A stretch of DNA of 64,000 nucleotides from Bdellovibrio sp. Lineage in GTDB: Bacteria; Bdellovibrionota; Bdellovibrionia; Bdellovibrionales; Bdellovibrionaceae. Both the position numbers and the translations under genes were made by a program. This document shows positions 53,225 to 62,028 of this stretch, in pieces (within the stretch, counting starts at the first letter, position 1; each line of letters opens with the position of its first letter). The stretch covers positions 62,001 to 126,000 of the forward strand of contig JACMRL010000015.1 of assembly GCA_014376435.1 (NCBI GenBank), read 5' to 3'. The notes below the pieces were generated by a model that was given only the letters and a program-made list of their open reading frames with translations, made no database searches and had not been told where the DNA came from.

Positions 53225-54436
53225 ATGAAAGTTACACTACAAGATATCCAAAATGCCCGTTTGATTATTAAAGATCATATTAACGAAACGCCTTGCGATT
53301 TTTCTAGATCTTGTTCCGCTTTGTTCGGAAAAGAAATCTTTTTTAAATTAGAAAATAATCAACGCACCGGCAGCTTTAAAATACGCGGAGCTTTTAATAA
53401 AATCGCAAGCCTAAGCGCCGAAGAGCGCGCGCGGGGAGTGATTGCTTGTTCAGCCGGAAATCACGCTCAAGGCGTGGCCCTAAGCGCCACTTTAAATAAT
53501 GTAAAATCAGTGATCGTCATGCCGGAAACGGCTTCGCTGACAAAAACGCAAGCCACTAAAAATTACGGCGCCGAAACGATTTTATTCGGACAAAATCTAG
53601 AAGAGGCCAAAGAGCACGCGTATAAATTAGCTAAAGAGCATAATTATGTTTTTGTACATCCTTACGAAGATGAAAAAGTCATCGCCGGTCAAGGAACTTT
53701 AGGCTTAGAGATTTTCGAACAGATTCCAAGCGTCGACATGGTGATTGTGCCGATCGGTGGTGGCGGTTTAATGAGTGGGGTCGCGGTCGCACTCAAAACT
53801 TTAAATCCAAAAATTAAAATCATCGGAGTGCAAACCCAGGCCGTAGATACGATGTATGAATATTTTAAAACTAAAAAAATGCCCGCCTATAAACACTCCA
53901 CGGCAACCATTGCCGATGGTATTGCGGTAAAAGCACCCAGTGCTGTGATGTACGATAATTTCATTTCTAAATACGTCGACGATATCGTAACCGTGAGCGA
54001 AGGTGAAATTGCGGAAGCGATTGTTTATTTGCTTGAACGCGTAAAAACCGTAGCCGAAGGTGCGGGAGCCGCCGCCTTAGCCGCGATTCTATCGCATAAA
54101 ATTGTACCCTTAGAAAAAACCTGCGTATTAGTGTGCGGCGGAAATATCGATTTAAATATTGTTTCACAAGTGATTCAGCGCGGGCAGATCGAACGTGGGC
54201 GTTTATCTGAAATGTCGGTGATTGTTCCCGATATTCCCGGAAGCTTAAGTCACCTAACGCGTATTTTGGCCGAGCATAAAGCCAATATTTTAGAAGTACA
54301 TCACGACCGTGTAAAACAGGGTCTTAATTTAAAAGAAACTCGCATCGATTTCGTTGTGGAAACAACCGGACGCGATCACATTGAGCGTATTCGCGAAGCC
54401 TTAAAAGCCTGGGGCGCTAAGGTTCGCGGCGCGTAG
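53225..54436 (+). CDS. ilvA: Threonine dehydratase (IlvA/TdcB type) with ACT domain
   Basis: The 403-residue PLP enzyme converts threonine to 2-oxobutanoate. The PLP lysine is in QRTGSFKIRGAFN, the glycine loop in IPIGGGGLMSGVA, the cofactor-phosphate site in SAGNHAQGVALSA. A C-terminal ACT domain (IPGSLSHLTRILAEHKANIL) follows, as in the catabolic/TdcB-like short type with one ACT. The stop lies in the first unit of a 14-bp tandem repeat. It is 15 bases after the broken fibre gene. Confidence 0.94.
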   Translation: MKVTLQDIQNARLIIKDHINETPCDFSRSCSALFGKEIFFKLENNQRTGSFKIRGAFNKIASLSAEERARGVIACSAGNHAQGVALSATLNNVKSVIVMPETASLTKTQATKNYGAETILFGQNLEEAKEHAYKLAKEHNYVFVHPYEDEKVIAGQGTLGLEIFEQIPSVDMVIVPIGGGGLMSGVAVALKTLNPKIKIIGVQTQAVDTMYEYFKTKKMPAYKHSTATIADGIAVKAPSAVMYDNFISKYVDDIVTVSEGEIAEAIVYLLERVKTVAEGAGAAALAAILSHKIVPLEKTCVLVCGGNIDLNIVSQVIQRGQIERGRLSEMSVIVPDIPGSLSHLTRILAEHKANILEVHHDRVKQGLNLKETRIDFVVETTGRDHIERIREALKAWGAKVRGA

Positions 54437-54499
54437 CCCGGGGCGCGTAGCCCGGGGCGCGTAGCCCGGGGCGCGTAGCCCGGGGCGCGTAGCCCGGGG
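54430..54499. repeat. Five perfect copies of a 14-bp GC-rich tandem repeat
   Basis: CGCGTAGCCCGGGG is repeated five times (54430-54499), followed by a partial degenerate copy CGTGCTGG. The first unit supplies the ilvA stop codon (TAG at 54434-54436). Each unit contains the palindrome CCCGGG. Fourteen is not a multiple of three. It is probably a variable-number tandem repeat and stands out in an AT-leaning genome. Confidence 0.9.
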
Positions 54500-54545
54500 C
54501 GTGCTGGTCCGCGGATGTTGAAATTGATTGTATTAATTTTAATAA

Positions 54546-55790
54546 CTAAAAAGTCCACTTAATTGAAATTGTATCGCCCGTTTTAATTGGGTGATCTCCT
54601 CCCAAGAAGACCACATCATTAATTTTCAACAAATCATCTTGTTTCGCGCAACCCAACTTCGTGGTTACTTTCAAAACATCAAAGTGTGGTTGCAAAACCT
54701 GAAAACTTAATTGAAATCCCAGTTCATTTTTCTGCATTTTTTTAACTTCAATCGATTTATTTTCAATTAATTTTTCTAAACAAGGTAAGGCAATATTTTT
54801 TTGGTGAAAATTCATTTTAAAAGTTTGATTCTTTGCTTTCAGCTCGAGCCAAAGTTCAGAATCGATTTCAAAACTTGCCGTCGACTTACGAATCTGCGAA
54901 TTCAGCTGAGTCAAATTATGCTGGCAAAGCTGACTACAGGCTGATTGTATCTCGTGATTAAATTGTCCAGTCGGATGCGCTTTAGAGGCAATCGACTTTG
55001 GGGGTAAAATAATTTTAATTTTGTCTAAAATCGATTGGGTTAAATACTTTTCAACTTGGTAAAACTGAATCAGTTTTTGTACCAAGCCGCTTTCAATCAC
55101 GTGCGAAGCCGTATGAAAAGTGGTGGCTAAGCTAGAATTCGTAAAGTCTAAAGAAATTAATTTAATATTCTGACGCTCTTCCGAGGTAAATTTTAGTTTA
55201 ATCAGCTGATTCGTCGGAGTTTTATATTGGCAATCAAACGAGCCCATCGCTTTATTTGAAAACTGGTGCTCAAAAACTTCCTGAGTCGCTTTTAACCATA
55301 AAGTTTGTAGTTTAAGCTGACTCAAATTCTTAACTAATAAACTTTGGCTGGCTAAAACATCAATCTTAGCTTTTTCATTTTCAAAAAAAGCCGCTAGCTC
55401 TTTTGAATTTTCATTACTTTCAATGAGGGCTTTCCAAACAAACTCATTTTTTTTGCTTTTTTCAAACAACGGAGTTGGCGGAATTTTAAAATCAATTAAA
55501 CTGCAGTTGTCATCCCAAATTAAATAAAGATTAGGATCAATCGCCGCGACAAAAATAAGTTTCGATAAACTATAGCCGCCATTTTCTGGGTCATTCATCA
55601 CAAATAAATCATGCGGCTTCGGATTTAAATACTTTTTAATAATCTGAAATGCCACCAATCGAGTGGTCGTTAAAATTTCGGTGCGCTGATCATTCGATGC
55701 CAACAGCGCGCCATCGGCATTCACCACCGAGCAAGATGGAAACGCCTGAATCAGTTGGTAGATCTGATGCTGAAAACCAACGGCATTCAT
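54546..55790 (-). CDS. HyuB-like (hydantoinase/oxoprolinase B) protein
   Basis: This 414-residue protein has the start of the HyuB fold: SCSVVNADGALLASN near residue 20, HDLFVMNDPENGGYSLSKLI near 60 (the GD-x-x-NDP-GG motif of HyuB) and DFTNSSLATTFHTASHVIES near 225 (the NS-LA-T element). It is shorter than usual HyuB proteins (over 500) and lacks several conserved segments, and the catalytic lysine/His sites cannot be assigned. The start overlaps the upstream gene stop by 4 bases. The substrate is unknown; the pair may be a diverged hydantoinase-like enzyme. Confidence 0.6.
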   Translation of the reverse strand: MNAVGFQHQIYQLIQAFPSCSVVNADGALLASNDQRTEILTTTRLVAFQIIKKYLNPKPHDLFVMNDPENGGYSLSKLIFVAAIDPNLYLIWDDNCSLIDFKIPPTPLFEKSKKNEFVWKALIESNENSKELAAFFENEKAKIDVLASQSLLVKNLSQLKLQTLWLKATQEVFEHQFSNKAMGSFDCQYKTPTNQLIKLKFTSEERQNIKLISLDFTNSSLATTFHTASHVIESGLVQKLIQFYQVEKYLTQSILDKIKIILPPKSIASKAHPTGQFNHEIQSACSQLCQHNLTQLNSQIRKSTASFEIDSELWLELKAKNQTFKMNFHQKNIALPCLEKLIENKSIEVKKMQKNELGFQLSFQVLQPHFDVLKVTTKLGCAKQDDLLKINDVVFLGGDHPIKTGDTISIKWTF

Positions 55791-57106
55791 AGAATAGCCT
55801 TTTTCATAATTTCAGTGGGCCAGTAAAAATTTTCTAAGCGGGTTACCGAAGATTTTGCATCGATTGGAACTAAGTGTTGTAAAGGCCCTAATAAAACAAC
55901 GGGGTTATTTTTTGAGTGTTGTTTAATCTCAGTGGTTAAGCCACTTAAGATTAAAGTTTTCATTTCATTTTTAGTGGTCGATAAAAGGTTTGATACCTGG
56001 CCTTTTTCTAAGACCGAAAAGTGATTATCAATTTTTTTACGCTGCAATTCTGTATTCATATTCGGAAATAAACTTTGCATATAAGAATTTTCCGATAAAT
56101 CGCTTTGAAAAGCGTCAATTACCAAGGGTTTCATCCCGCGGCCCGCTAAGACGGGTCCCGGTTCATACTGCGTTGGCTTTTTCGCAATACTTAACATCGA
56201 TAAATGATCTAATTTGATTTCCGAAAACGGATGCGGAGTTAATTCGGCAATATCTTTATGGTCCATTGGCATCGGCCCCCATGGACTTTGCCAAGATGAT
56301 TTTTTATCGGTTGAAATCATGCGAAAAGTTTCGTGATCTAAATAAGCCCCGTAATTAGCTTTTTGATCTTGCACACAGCTAGCTAAAAAATCACTAGCGC
56401 TCGAAAAAATTTCGCAATTTTCAATTTCGGTTTTAAATTTGCCGTCGACCCAAAAAGAAATTTCGATCGTTTCGCCCAAGGCTTCTTTAATCTCGCTTAA
56501 AATTTCTTCTTTGGTTCCTTCAGATCCCGCGTTTAGTAGCGATCTGCGCACTTGGCTCAAGTCATTCGGTTGGCTACAGACAAAAACTTTAAATTCCGCG
56601 GCTGTAAAAAAATGATGAACTAATTCACGATTTTTAGCCGAAATTTTTTCTTCGGCTAATTGTAAAACAATTTTATTTGCGTCAGGATTAATTTTACGAA
56701 TGCGCGCAAGCTCTGAAGTTAAAAACTCTTCGCTGATCGTTGAATCATTAATGGAAATCACTAAAGTTGCCGCCGCTAAAGATAAAGCTTTTGTGTCCGT
56801 AGCCGCGTAACAATTTTCAAAACCTTCGGTCACGGCCTGCACGACGCTTCCGCCCAGACGAAAAGTTTTTAAGCGATCTAAATAGCGGGTAACGATAAAT
56901 ATTTTTTTAAAGCCCGTTTCAGCTAACTCGGGAAGTGCGGCTTTCGTTTGGTTTAATAGATTTTTAAAAGAGACTTGTGGCAAAAAAACTGACTTTTCAA
57001 AAAGCAGTGTATGCTTTTGAGTTGGCTTTTTTTTATTCTTCAAATCAAAAACACCCAAAGATGCGTAAGATTCGCCTAGATACAAAGCAATCGCATGTTC
57101 CGACAT
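55787..57106 (-). CDS. Partner of the HyuB-like protein, possible diverged HyuA-like
   Basis: The 439-residue soluble protein is translated just ahead of the HyuB-like gene (4-base overlap), the usual HyuA position. Its N-terminus (HAIALYLGESYASLGVFDL) sits where HyuA has an acidic phosphate-binding glycine loop, but the canonical GGT is absent. ELVHHFFTAAEFKVFVCSQP and SLLNAGSEGTKEEILSEI are in a HyuA_N-like order. WGPMPMDHKDIAELTPHPFS and PVLAGRGMKPLVIDAFQSDL follow. No active-site motif can be confirmed, so the HyuA assignment rests mainly on context. Confidence 0.45.
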   Translation of the reverse strand: MSEHAIALYLGESYASLGVFDLKNKKKPTQKHTLLFEKSVFLPQVSFKNLLNQTKAALPELAETGFKKIFIVTRYLDRLKTFRLGGSVVQAVTEGFENCYAATDTKALSLAAATLVISINDSTISEEFLTSELARIRKINPDANKIVLQLAEEKISAKNRELVHHFFTAAEFKVFVCSQPNDLSQVRRSLLNAGSEGTKEEILSEIKEALGETIEISFWVDGKFKTEIENCEIFSSASDFLASCVQDQKANYGAYLDHETFRMISTDKKSSWQSPWGPMPMDHKDIAELTPHPFSEIKLDHLSMLSIAKKPTQYEPGPVLAGRGMKPLVIDAFQSDLSENSYMQSLFPNMNTELQRKKIDNHFSVLEKGQVSNLLSTTKNEMKTLILSGLTTEIKQHSKNNPVVLLGPLQHLVPIDAKSSVTRLENFYWPTEIMKKAIL

Positions 57107-57178
57107 AATTATTAGTTTAACTCGAGCTTTCTTTTGTTGTAATCGGTATGTTATAAATTTGGGTGAAAAGGGTCAATC

Positions 57179-58297
57179 ATGAAAGTGTCGGCAGAAATTT
57201 TAAATTTAGTTCCCTACAAAACGGGAAAGCCTATTTCTGAAACACAACGTGAATACGGGCTGACGGAAGTCATTAAGTTAGCCAGCAACGAAAATACGTT
57301 GGGCCCTAGTCCTAAAGCCATTGAAGCCATTCAAGACTTTATTGCCCACCAACATCGTTACCCAGATCCATCGGGTTATGAACTCGTGCAAAAAATTTCT
57401 GAAGTCTGGGACGTTCCCGCAACACAAATTGGTTTAGGAAATGGTTCAAACGAAATCATTGATTTATTAATCCGTATTTTTTGTGAACCCGGCGACGCCA
57501 TTTTAACTTCTAATGCCGCTTTTGTAGCATACCAAGTTTGTGCGCAAGCGGCGCGAGTGAAAGTAAGAACCACGCCACTAAAAAAAGATTTAACCATTGA
57601 TCTTAAAGCGGTGGCTGATCATTTTTTTCATCATCCCACGCAAAAAATTAAAATTATTTTTATCCCGAATCCAAATAATCCGACGGGCACAATCGTTGGC
57701 GGGGAAGAGCTAGAAGAGTTTCTAACTCGTCTTGGAAATCGTGACGATGTATTGTTAGTTTTCGACGAGGCTTACACCGAATTCGTACGCGATCCAAACT
57801 TTAAAGAAGCCGCAAAATTTTACAAAAATTATTCAAATGTTTTAGTGTTAAAAACATTTTCAAAAGTTTACGGCATGGCCGGGTTTCGTTTGGGCGCGCT
57901 ACTAGCACCCGAATACGTTCTAGAATACTATAATCGAGTCAGAAACCCGTTTAACGTAAATGATTTAGCACAGGTAGCCGGAGTCGCCGCTTTAACCGAT
58001 CACGAATATATCAAAGCTTCACAAAAAATCGTGTGGGATGGTTTAGATTATTTCTATAAAGAATTAAGCCGCCTAGGTTTACCTTATTATCCATCACAGG
58101 CAAATTTTATTTTATTCGATACAAAAAGAAACTCAGAAAAAGTGCACGTCAGTCTTTTAAAGCAAGGTTTGATTCTGCGCCCGGTGCAAAATTACGGATT
58201 TAAAACTCTGATGCGTATGACGGTTGGCAATGAATACGAAAATAAAAAGGCCATCGTCGCCATCGAAAAAATGCTGACTGAAGTAGGGGAAATTTAA
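57179..58297 (+). CDS. hisC: Histidinol-phosphate aminotransferase
   Basis: The 372-residue fold-type I PLP enzyme has LASNENTLGPSPKAIEAI, GNGSNEIIDLL, PNPNNPTGTI, LVFDEAYTEF and the Schiff-base lysine in LKTFSKVYGMAGFRLG. It converts imidazole acetol phosphate and glutamate in histidine synthesis; related enzymes act on aromatic amino acids. The stop overlaps cmk (TAATG). Confidence 0.93.
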   Translation: MKVSAEILNLVPYKTGKPISETQREYGLTEVIKLASNENTLGPSPKAIEAIQDFIAHQHRYPDPSGYELVQKISEVWDVPATQIGLGNGSNEIIDLLIRIFCEPGDAILTSNAAFVAYQVCAQAARVKVRTTPLKKDLTIDLKAVADHFFHHPTQKIKIIFIPNPNNPTGTIVGGEELEEFLTRLGNRDDVLLVFDEAYTEFVRDPNFKEAAKFYKNYSNVLVLKTFSKVYGMAGFRLGALLAPEYVLEYYNRVRNPFNVNDLAQVAGVAALTDHEYIKASQKIVWDGLDYFYKELSRLGLPYYPSQANFILFDTKRNSEKVHVSLLKQGLILRPVQNYGFKTLMRMTVGNEYENKKAIVAIEKMLTEVGEI

Positions 58298-58962
58298 TGG
58301 GATATGTAATCACGGTTGACGGCCCCGCCGCCTCAGGAAAATCATCATTAAGTCGCGAATTATCAAAAAAATTAAATATTCCGTGGGTATCTACTGGCGC
58401 GTTCTACCGTGGGCTTGCCTTTGCCGCGATACAGCGAAAAATCGCGCTAACAGATAAAGTCGCTCTTTCTGAATTAGCACTTTCATCAATCTGGAAAGTA
58501 GAAATGACTCCAGAAAAAACTCAAGTCTGGTTCGACGGCCAAGACGTAACCGAAAAAATCGCGCAAGAAGAAGTTGGCAATTTCGCAAGCCAAGTTAGTC
58601 ACTACCCCGAAGTCAGATCCTCATTACTAGATTTACAAAGAAACTGCGCCTTCAAAGCCGAAGGCTTAGTCGCCGAAGGCAGAGACTGCGGAACCGTCGT
58701 ATTCCCTCAAGCCGAAGCAAAAATCTACCTAACCGCAAGCTCAGAAAACAGAGCCCAGCGAAGAGCCCAAGAGCTAGGGCTGGACGAAAAAAAGTTAGTA
58801 GTCCAACAACAAAAAAGAGACCACCAAGACTCAACTAGAAAAACAGCGCCCATGCAGGCCCCAAAGGATGCCCTAGTTTTAGACACCACCGAACTAAACT
58901 TCAACGAAGTAGTGACTCAGGTCCACAAATTCGTCCAACAAAAAATACACAAAGCAATTTAG
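58297..58962 (+). CDS. cmk: Cytidylate kinase
   Basis: The 221-residue enzyme phosphorylates CMP and dCMP. P-loop TVDGPAASGKSSLSRELS, substrate-binding VSTGAFYRGLA, AEGRDCGTVVFPQA and the lid segment RDHQDSTRKTAPMQAP. hisC-cmk-rpsA is a common gene order in this and related groups. A long inverted repeat follows the stop. Confidence 0.95.
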   Translation: MGYVITVDGPAASGKSSLSRELSKKLNIPWVSTGAFYRGLAFAAIQRKIALTDKVALSELALSSIWKVEMTPEKTQVWFDGQDVTEKIAQEEVGNFASQVSHYPEVRSSLLDLQRNCAFKAEGLVAEGRDCGTVVFPQAEAKIYLTASSENRAQRRAQELGLDEKKLVVQQQKRDHQDSTRKTAPMQAPKDALVLDTTELNFNEVVTQVHKFVQQKIHKAI

Positions 58963-58963
58963 T

Positions 58964-59051
58964 CTTTTCTTCCTTTTTTCCCTCTAGATCGAGTTCCGTG
59001 CGCCAAGGGCGTGCGGCTGTCTGAGAGCTAGAGGGAAAAAAGGAAGAAAAG
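58964..59051. repeat. 24-bp perfect inverted repeat between cmk and rpsA
   Basis: The arm at 58964-58987 (CTTTTCTTCCTTTTTTCCCT, then CTAG) and its exact reverse complement at 59028-59051 are separated by a 40-base loop rich in GC (with a GCGCC/GGGCG inner pair). The purine/pyrimidine-biased stem would be strong in RNA. It begins 2 bases after the cmk stop and ends about 95 bases before rpsA. It could be a leader hairpin, a weak terminator or a mobile-element relic. Confidence 0.85.
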
Positions 59052-59145
59052 TCTAGTATTGACCGAGAGATTTTTCTCCCCTAGAACTACTCTTCAGCCC
59101 TTGAATTCCCAGAGGATTCCCGAGGCGGGAGGAAAAAAGAAAGAC

Positions 59146-60948
59146 ATGAACAAAACGTTAAGCAAAAGCCAAAAAGAAAAACAATCGGTGCTAGCCCTTC
59201 TGGATGCAGAAGACGCAAACATCCCAGCAAATCCTGGTTTGAATAATCAAGCCTCAGGTGGAGAGTTCAAAGAACTTTTCGCAGCTTCTACATTAGAGCA
59301 AGACTTTAAAGTCGGTGACGTGGTCACAGGTTCTGTTGTTGAAGTTCAATCAGACTATGTACTTGTAGATATTAACTACAAATCGGAAGGTCTGATTCCA
59401 ATCAATGAATTCCGCGTTATCGACGGTGTTCGCCAAGTTAAAGCCGGCGACAAAGTTGAGGTTCTTATTGATCGTATCGAAAACGAAAACGGCATGATCG
59501 CATTATCGAAAGATAAAGCAGATATGTTACGTGCGTGGTCTGATATTTCAAAAGCAGCTGAAAACGAAGAAGTTATTGAAGGACTTGTTGTCGCTAAAGT
59601 TAAAGGCGGCTTAAGTGTTGATATCGGTGTTAAAGCTTTCTTGCCAGGTTCACAAATCGATTTACGCCCTGTGCGCAATATGGATGTTTACTTAGGTAAA
59701 AAATATAAATTTAAAGTGATCAAATTCAATAAAAAACGTGGAAACATCGTTCTTTCTCGCCGTGCACTTCTTGAAGAAGAGCGCGATAGCATGAAAGCAC
59801 AAACTGCTGACACGATGAAAGAGGGCGCGACAGTTACCGGTTTAGTTAAAAACGTGACTGACTACGGAGCATTCATCGATCTAGGTGGTTTAGATGGCCT
59901 TCTTCACATTACCGACATGAGCTGGGGACGTGTAAAACATCCTTCAGAATTAATCAACGTAGGTGATGAAATCCAAGTTAAAATCTTAAAATACGACACT
60001 GAAAAAGAACGCGTATCTTTAGGTTTAAAACAATTAACCGAAGATCCTTGGGCACAAATTAAACAACAATATACAATCGGTTTAAAAGTAAAAGGTAAAG
60101 TAGTCAGCGTAGCTGAATACGGCGCTTTCGTTGAACTGGGCGATGGAGTTGAAGGTTTGATCCATGTTTCTGAAATGTCTTGGACAAAACGTGTTAAGCA
60201 CGCAAATCAAATTTTACAAGTAGCTCAAGAAGTTGAAGTTCAAGTTCTTGAAGTCGACACTGAAAATCGTCGTATCAGCTTAGGTATGAAACAGCTTCAA
60301 GCCAACCCATGGGTTGAAATGAAAGAATCTTACCCTCCTGGAACAATCATTGAAGGTGAAGTGAAGTCAGTAACTGATTTCGGTATCTTTGTTGGTATCG
60401 AAGAAGGTATCGACGGACTTGTGCATATCTCAGATTTCTCTTGGACAAAACGTGTAACTCATCCTTCAGAAATGTTTGCTAAAGGAGCTAAGGTTCGCGC
60501 GGTTGTATTAGGAGTTGATTCGGAGAATGAAAGATTCTCTTTAGGCGTTAAACAACTTGAAGGCGATCCTTGGTCACAAATCGAAGACAAATACGGTATC
60601 GGTACTCAGCACGATGTTAAAGTTACGAAAACAACCGACTTTGGTGCGTTCGTAGAATTAGCAGCGGACATCGAAGGTTTGATCCATATTTCTGAATTAA
60701 CAACTGACAAAATTACCACAGTTGAAGATTTCATTAAGCCAGGACAATCTGTTAAAGCTGAAGTTATCTCAATCGACAAAGACGCTCGTAAGATCGGTCT
60801 TTCATCTAAGTTGATCAAACTTCGCGAACAAAAAGGCGACGTTGAAGATTATGCTAAGAAAGCATCTGCAACTGCAAAAACAAGTTTCGGTGATATGTTC
60901 GGCGACCAGTTGAAAAACTTGAAGTCAGAAACAACAACTAAAAACTAG
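59146..60948 (+). CDS. rpsA: Ribosomal protein S1
   Basis: ATG 59146 (MNKTLSKSQKEKQSVLALLD) follows GGGAGG (59127-59132). The 600-residue protein has six S1 OB-fold repeats, seen in VGDVVTGSVVEVQSDYVLVD, VKGKVVSVAEYGAFVELGDG, IEGEVKSVTDFGIFVGIEEG and HDVKVTKTTDFGAFVELAAD among others. It recruits mRNA to the 30S subunit. The frame is open upstream to 59059, but that part has no ribosome-binding site and overlaps the leader. A terminator follows. Confidence 0.96.
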   Translation: MNKTLSKSQKEKQSVLALLDAEDANIPANPGLNNQASGGEFKELFAASTLEQDFKVGDVVTGSVVEVQSDYVLVDINYKSEGLIPINEFRVIDGVRQVKAGDKVEVLIDRIENENGMIALSKDKADMLRAWSDISKAAENEEVIEGLVVAKVKGGLSVDIGVKAFLPGSQIDLRPVRNMDVYLGKKYKFKVIKFNKKRGNIVLSRRALLEEERDSMKAQTADTMKEGATVTGLVKNVTDYGAFIDLGGLDGLLHITDMSWGRVKHPSELINVGDEIQVKILKYDTEKERVSLGLKQLTEDPWAQIKQQYTIGLKVKGKVVSVAEYGAFVELGDGVEGLIHVSEMSWTKRVKHANQILQVAQEVEVQVLEVDTENRRISLGMKQLQANPWVEMKESYPPGTIIEGEVKSVTDFGIFVGIEEGIDGLVHISDFSWTKRVTHPSEMFAKGAKVRAVVLGVDSENERFSLGVKQLEGDPWSQIEDKYGIGTQHDVKVTKTTDFGAFVELAADIEGLIHISELTTDKITTVEDFIKPGQSVKAEVISIDKDARKIGLSSKLIKLREQKGDVEDYAKKASATAKTSFGDMFGDQLKNLKSETTTKN

Positions 60949-61000
60949 TTTGTCAGTTTAAAAAACTGCCTCACGGCAGAATTACGAATGTAATTTGAAA

Positions 61001-61030
61001 AGGGAATCTGGAAACAGATTCCCTTTTTTT
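61001..61030 (+). terminator. Rho-independent terminator after rpsA
   Basis: Stem GGGAATCTG (61001-61009) and CAGATTCCC (61014-61022), GAAA loop, followed by a run of T residues. It ends the rpsA transcript 50 bases after the stop. Confidence 0.88.
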
Positions 61031-61151
61031 TGGCCCAGGCTTTTGTCCCGCATGCGAATGTCTATCTTGAGTTAAAACGCTTTAAGCTATCTAGACTAGG
61101 AATTCCTCTGTTTGTGGGTAAACTTAGATTCAACTAATTTAAGGAGTTTCT

Positions 61152-61496
61152 ATGAAACAAATCATTTCTTTATTATCAATCGTATTACTTTCTAGCTATT
61201 GTTTTGCCGCAGCAAAACCTCGAAATCCAGCTTCGGAAATCCCGGCGGCAGTAAATGGCTTAGCTTCGAAGTTAGCTAAAGAAGTGCGGACACGTATTTC
61301 GGTTTATAACGTTTCTGCGGCAGAAGCGAATGGATGCTCTGATGAAGGAACTCACTATAACATTAAAGTTCAAGTTAAAAAATATGTTCGTGCTGCAGAT
61401 AAACAGGGTAATCCTACAATCAAGTCAACGTGGGAAACGGCTCGCGAAGTTGATACGGATGCTTCAGGAACACAAATGGAAGTTTGCTTAGAATAA
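61152..61496 (+). CDS. Small exported protein of unknown function
   Basis: AAGGAG lies six bases before ATG 61152. The 114-residue product has a signal peptide (MKQIISLLSIVLLSSYCFAA). The mature part (EVRTRISVYNVSAAEANGCS, KVQVKKYVRAADKQGNPTIK) looks like a short beta-rich periplasmic domain with two Cys residues. No family is recognised. A terminator follows. Confidence 0.65.
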   Translation: MKQIISLLSIVLLSSYCFAAAKPRNPASEIPAAVNGLASKLAKEVRTRISVYNVSAAEANGCSDEGTHYNIKVQVKKYVRAADKQGNPTIKSTWETAREVDTDASGTQMEVCLE

Positions 61497-61524
61497 ACTT
61501 TTTCAAAAATTTTAAATCTAAAAA

Positions 61525-61558
61525 AGATATTTGCGTAAGCGTAAATATCTTTTTTTTT
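61525..61558 (+). terminator. Terminator-like hairpin
   Basis: AGATATTTGCG (61525-61535) pairs with CGTAAATATCT (61540-61550) with a G:U pair, loop TAAG, preceded by A6 and followed by eight T residues. It would end the upstream gene in the forward direction and may work in both directions. It overlaps the 5' end of the broken exported gene described next. Confidence 0.75.
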
Positions 61559-61967
61559 GCTTTTTTTCGTATGCGGCTGTGCCGAATGTTTGTAATGCTT
61601 TTGTGGGTAGATATTCAAAACAGCCAGACTATCAAGACACTTTTTTTCTGAAGGCTTAGAAATCAAAAGCGGCCTAAACTCCACGCTTGAATTAATATAT
61701 AACTCTGATGTGCCAATGAGCCAATGGGATGGCTGGTTCGAGCGTTACATCGCTGATAGCCAACCTCAACGCGGTGATCGTTTTAATACGGGTAGTTCTT
61801 ACGTGGCCGACTGTGGACGCGATAAAATTACCATCACCCGACAAGGTTTATTTAAAAGCCCACTCGTAACAACCATTGCCCTGACTGGCGACCAATTATA
61901 TTACGAACAATATTTGCAATCGCCAAAGCCAAATCTTAGAGCCATGATATTGAAAAAAGTTAACTAA
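61531..61967 (+). pseudogene. Exported protein gene broken by a frameshift in a T7 run
   Basis: From TTG 61531 the frame encodes a signal peptide, MRKRKYLFFCFFSYAAVPNV, and then CNAFVGRYSKQPDYQDTFF before a stop at 61657. At the T run 61641-61647 a one-base loss shifts the frame; in the other frame the text continues SEGLEIKSGLNSTLELIYNS, then VPMSQWDGWFERYIADSQPQ and GDQLYYEQYLQSPKPNLRAM to TAA 61967. The two halves join smoothly if the run had eight T. The GTG at 61710 would give an 85-residue truncated product. A sequencing error in the homopolymer would restore the gene. No family is recognised. Confidence 0.55.
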
Positions 61968-62028
61968 ATATAACTTAGGTCTAGCTACGGTTAGTTCAAA
62001 TTCAGTTTTAAAAAGCCGATAAGTACTT

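Noticed and set aside
54430-54499. CRISPR array
   Set aside because: The repeats are directly abutting 14-mers with no spacers.
54376-54558. Minus-strand frame encoding repeated APGYAPR-like units
   Set aside because: It is only the translation of the 14-bp tandem repeat and part of ilvA on the wrong strand.
59059-59145. N-terminal extension of rpsA
   Set aside because: The frame is open but lies in the leader, lacks a ribosome-binding site and is not like S1; ATG 59146 has GGGAGG upstream.
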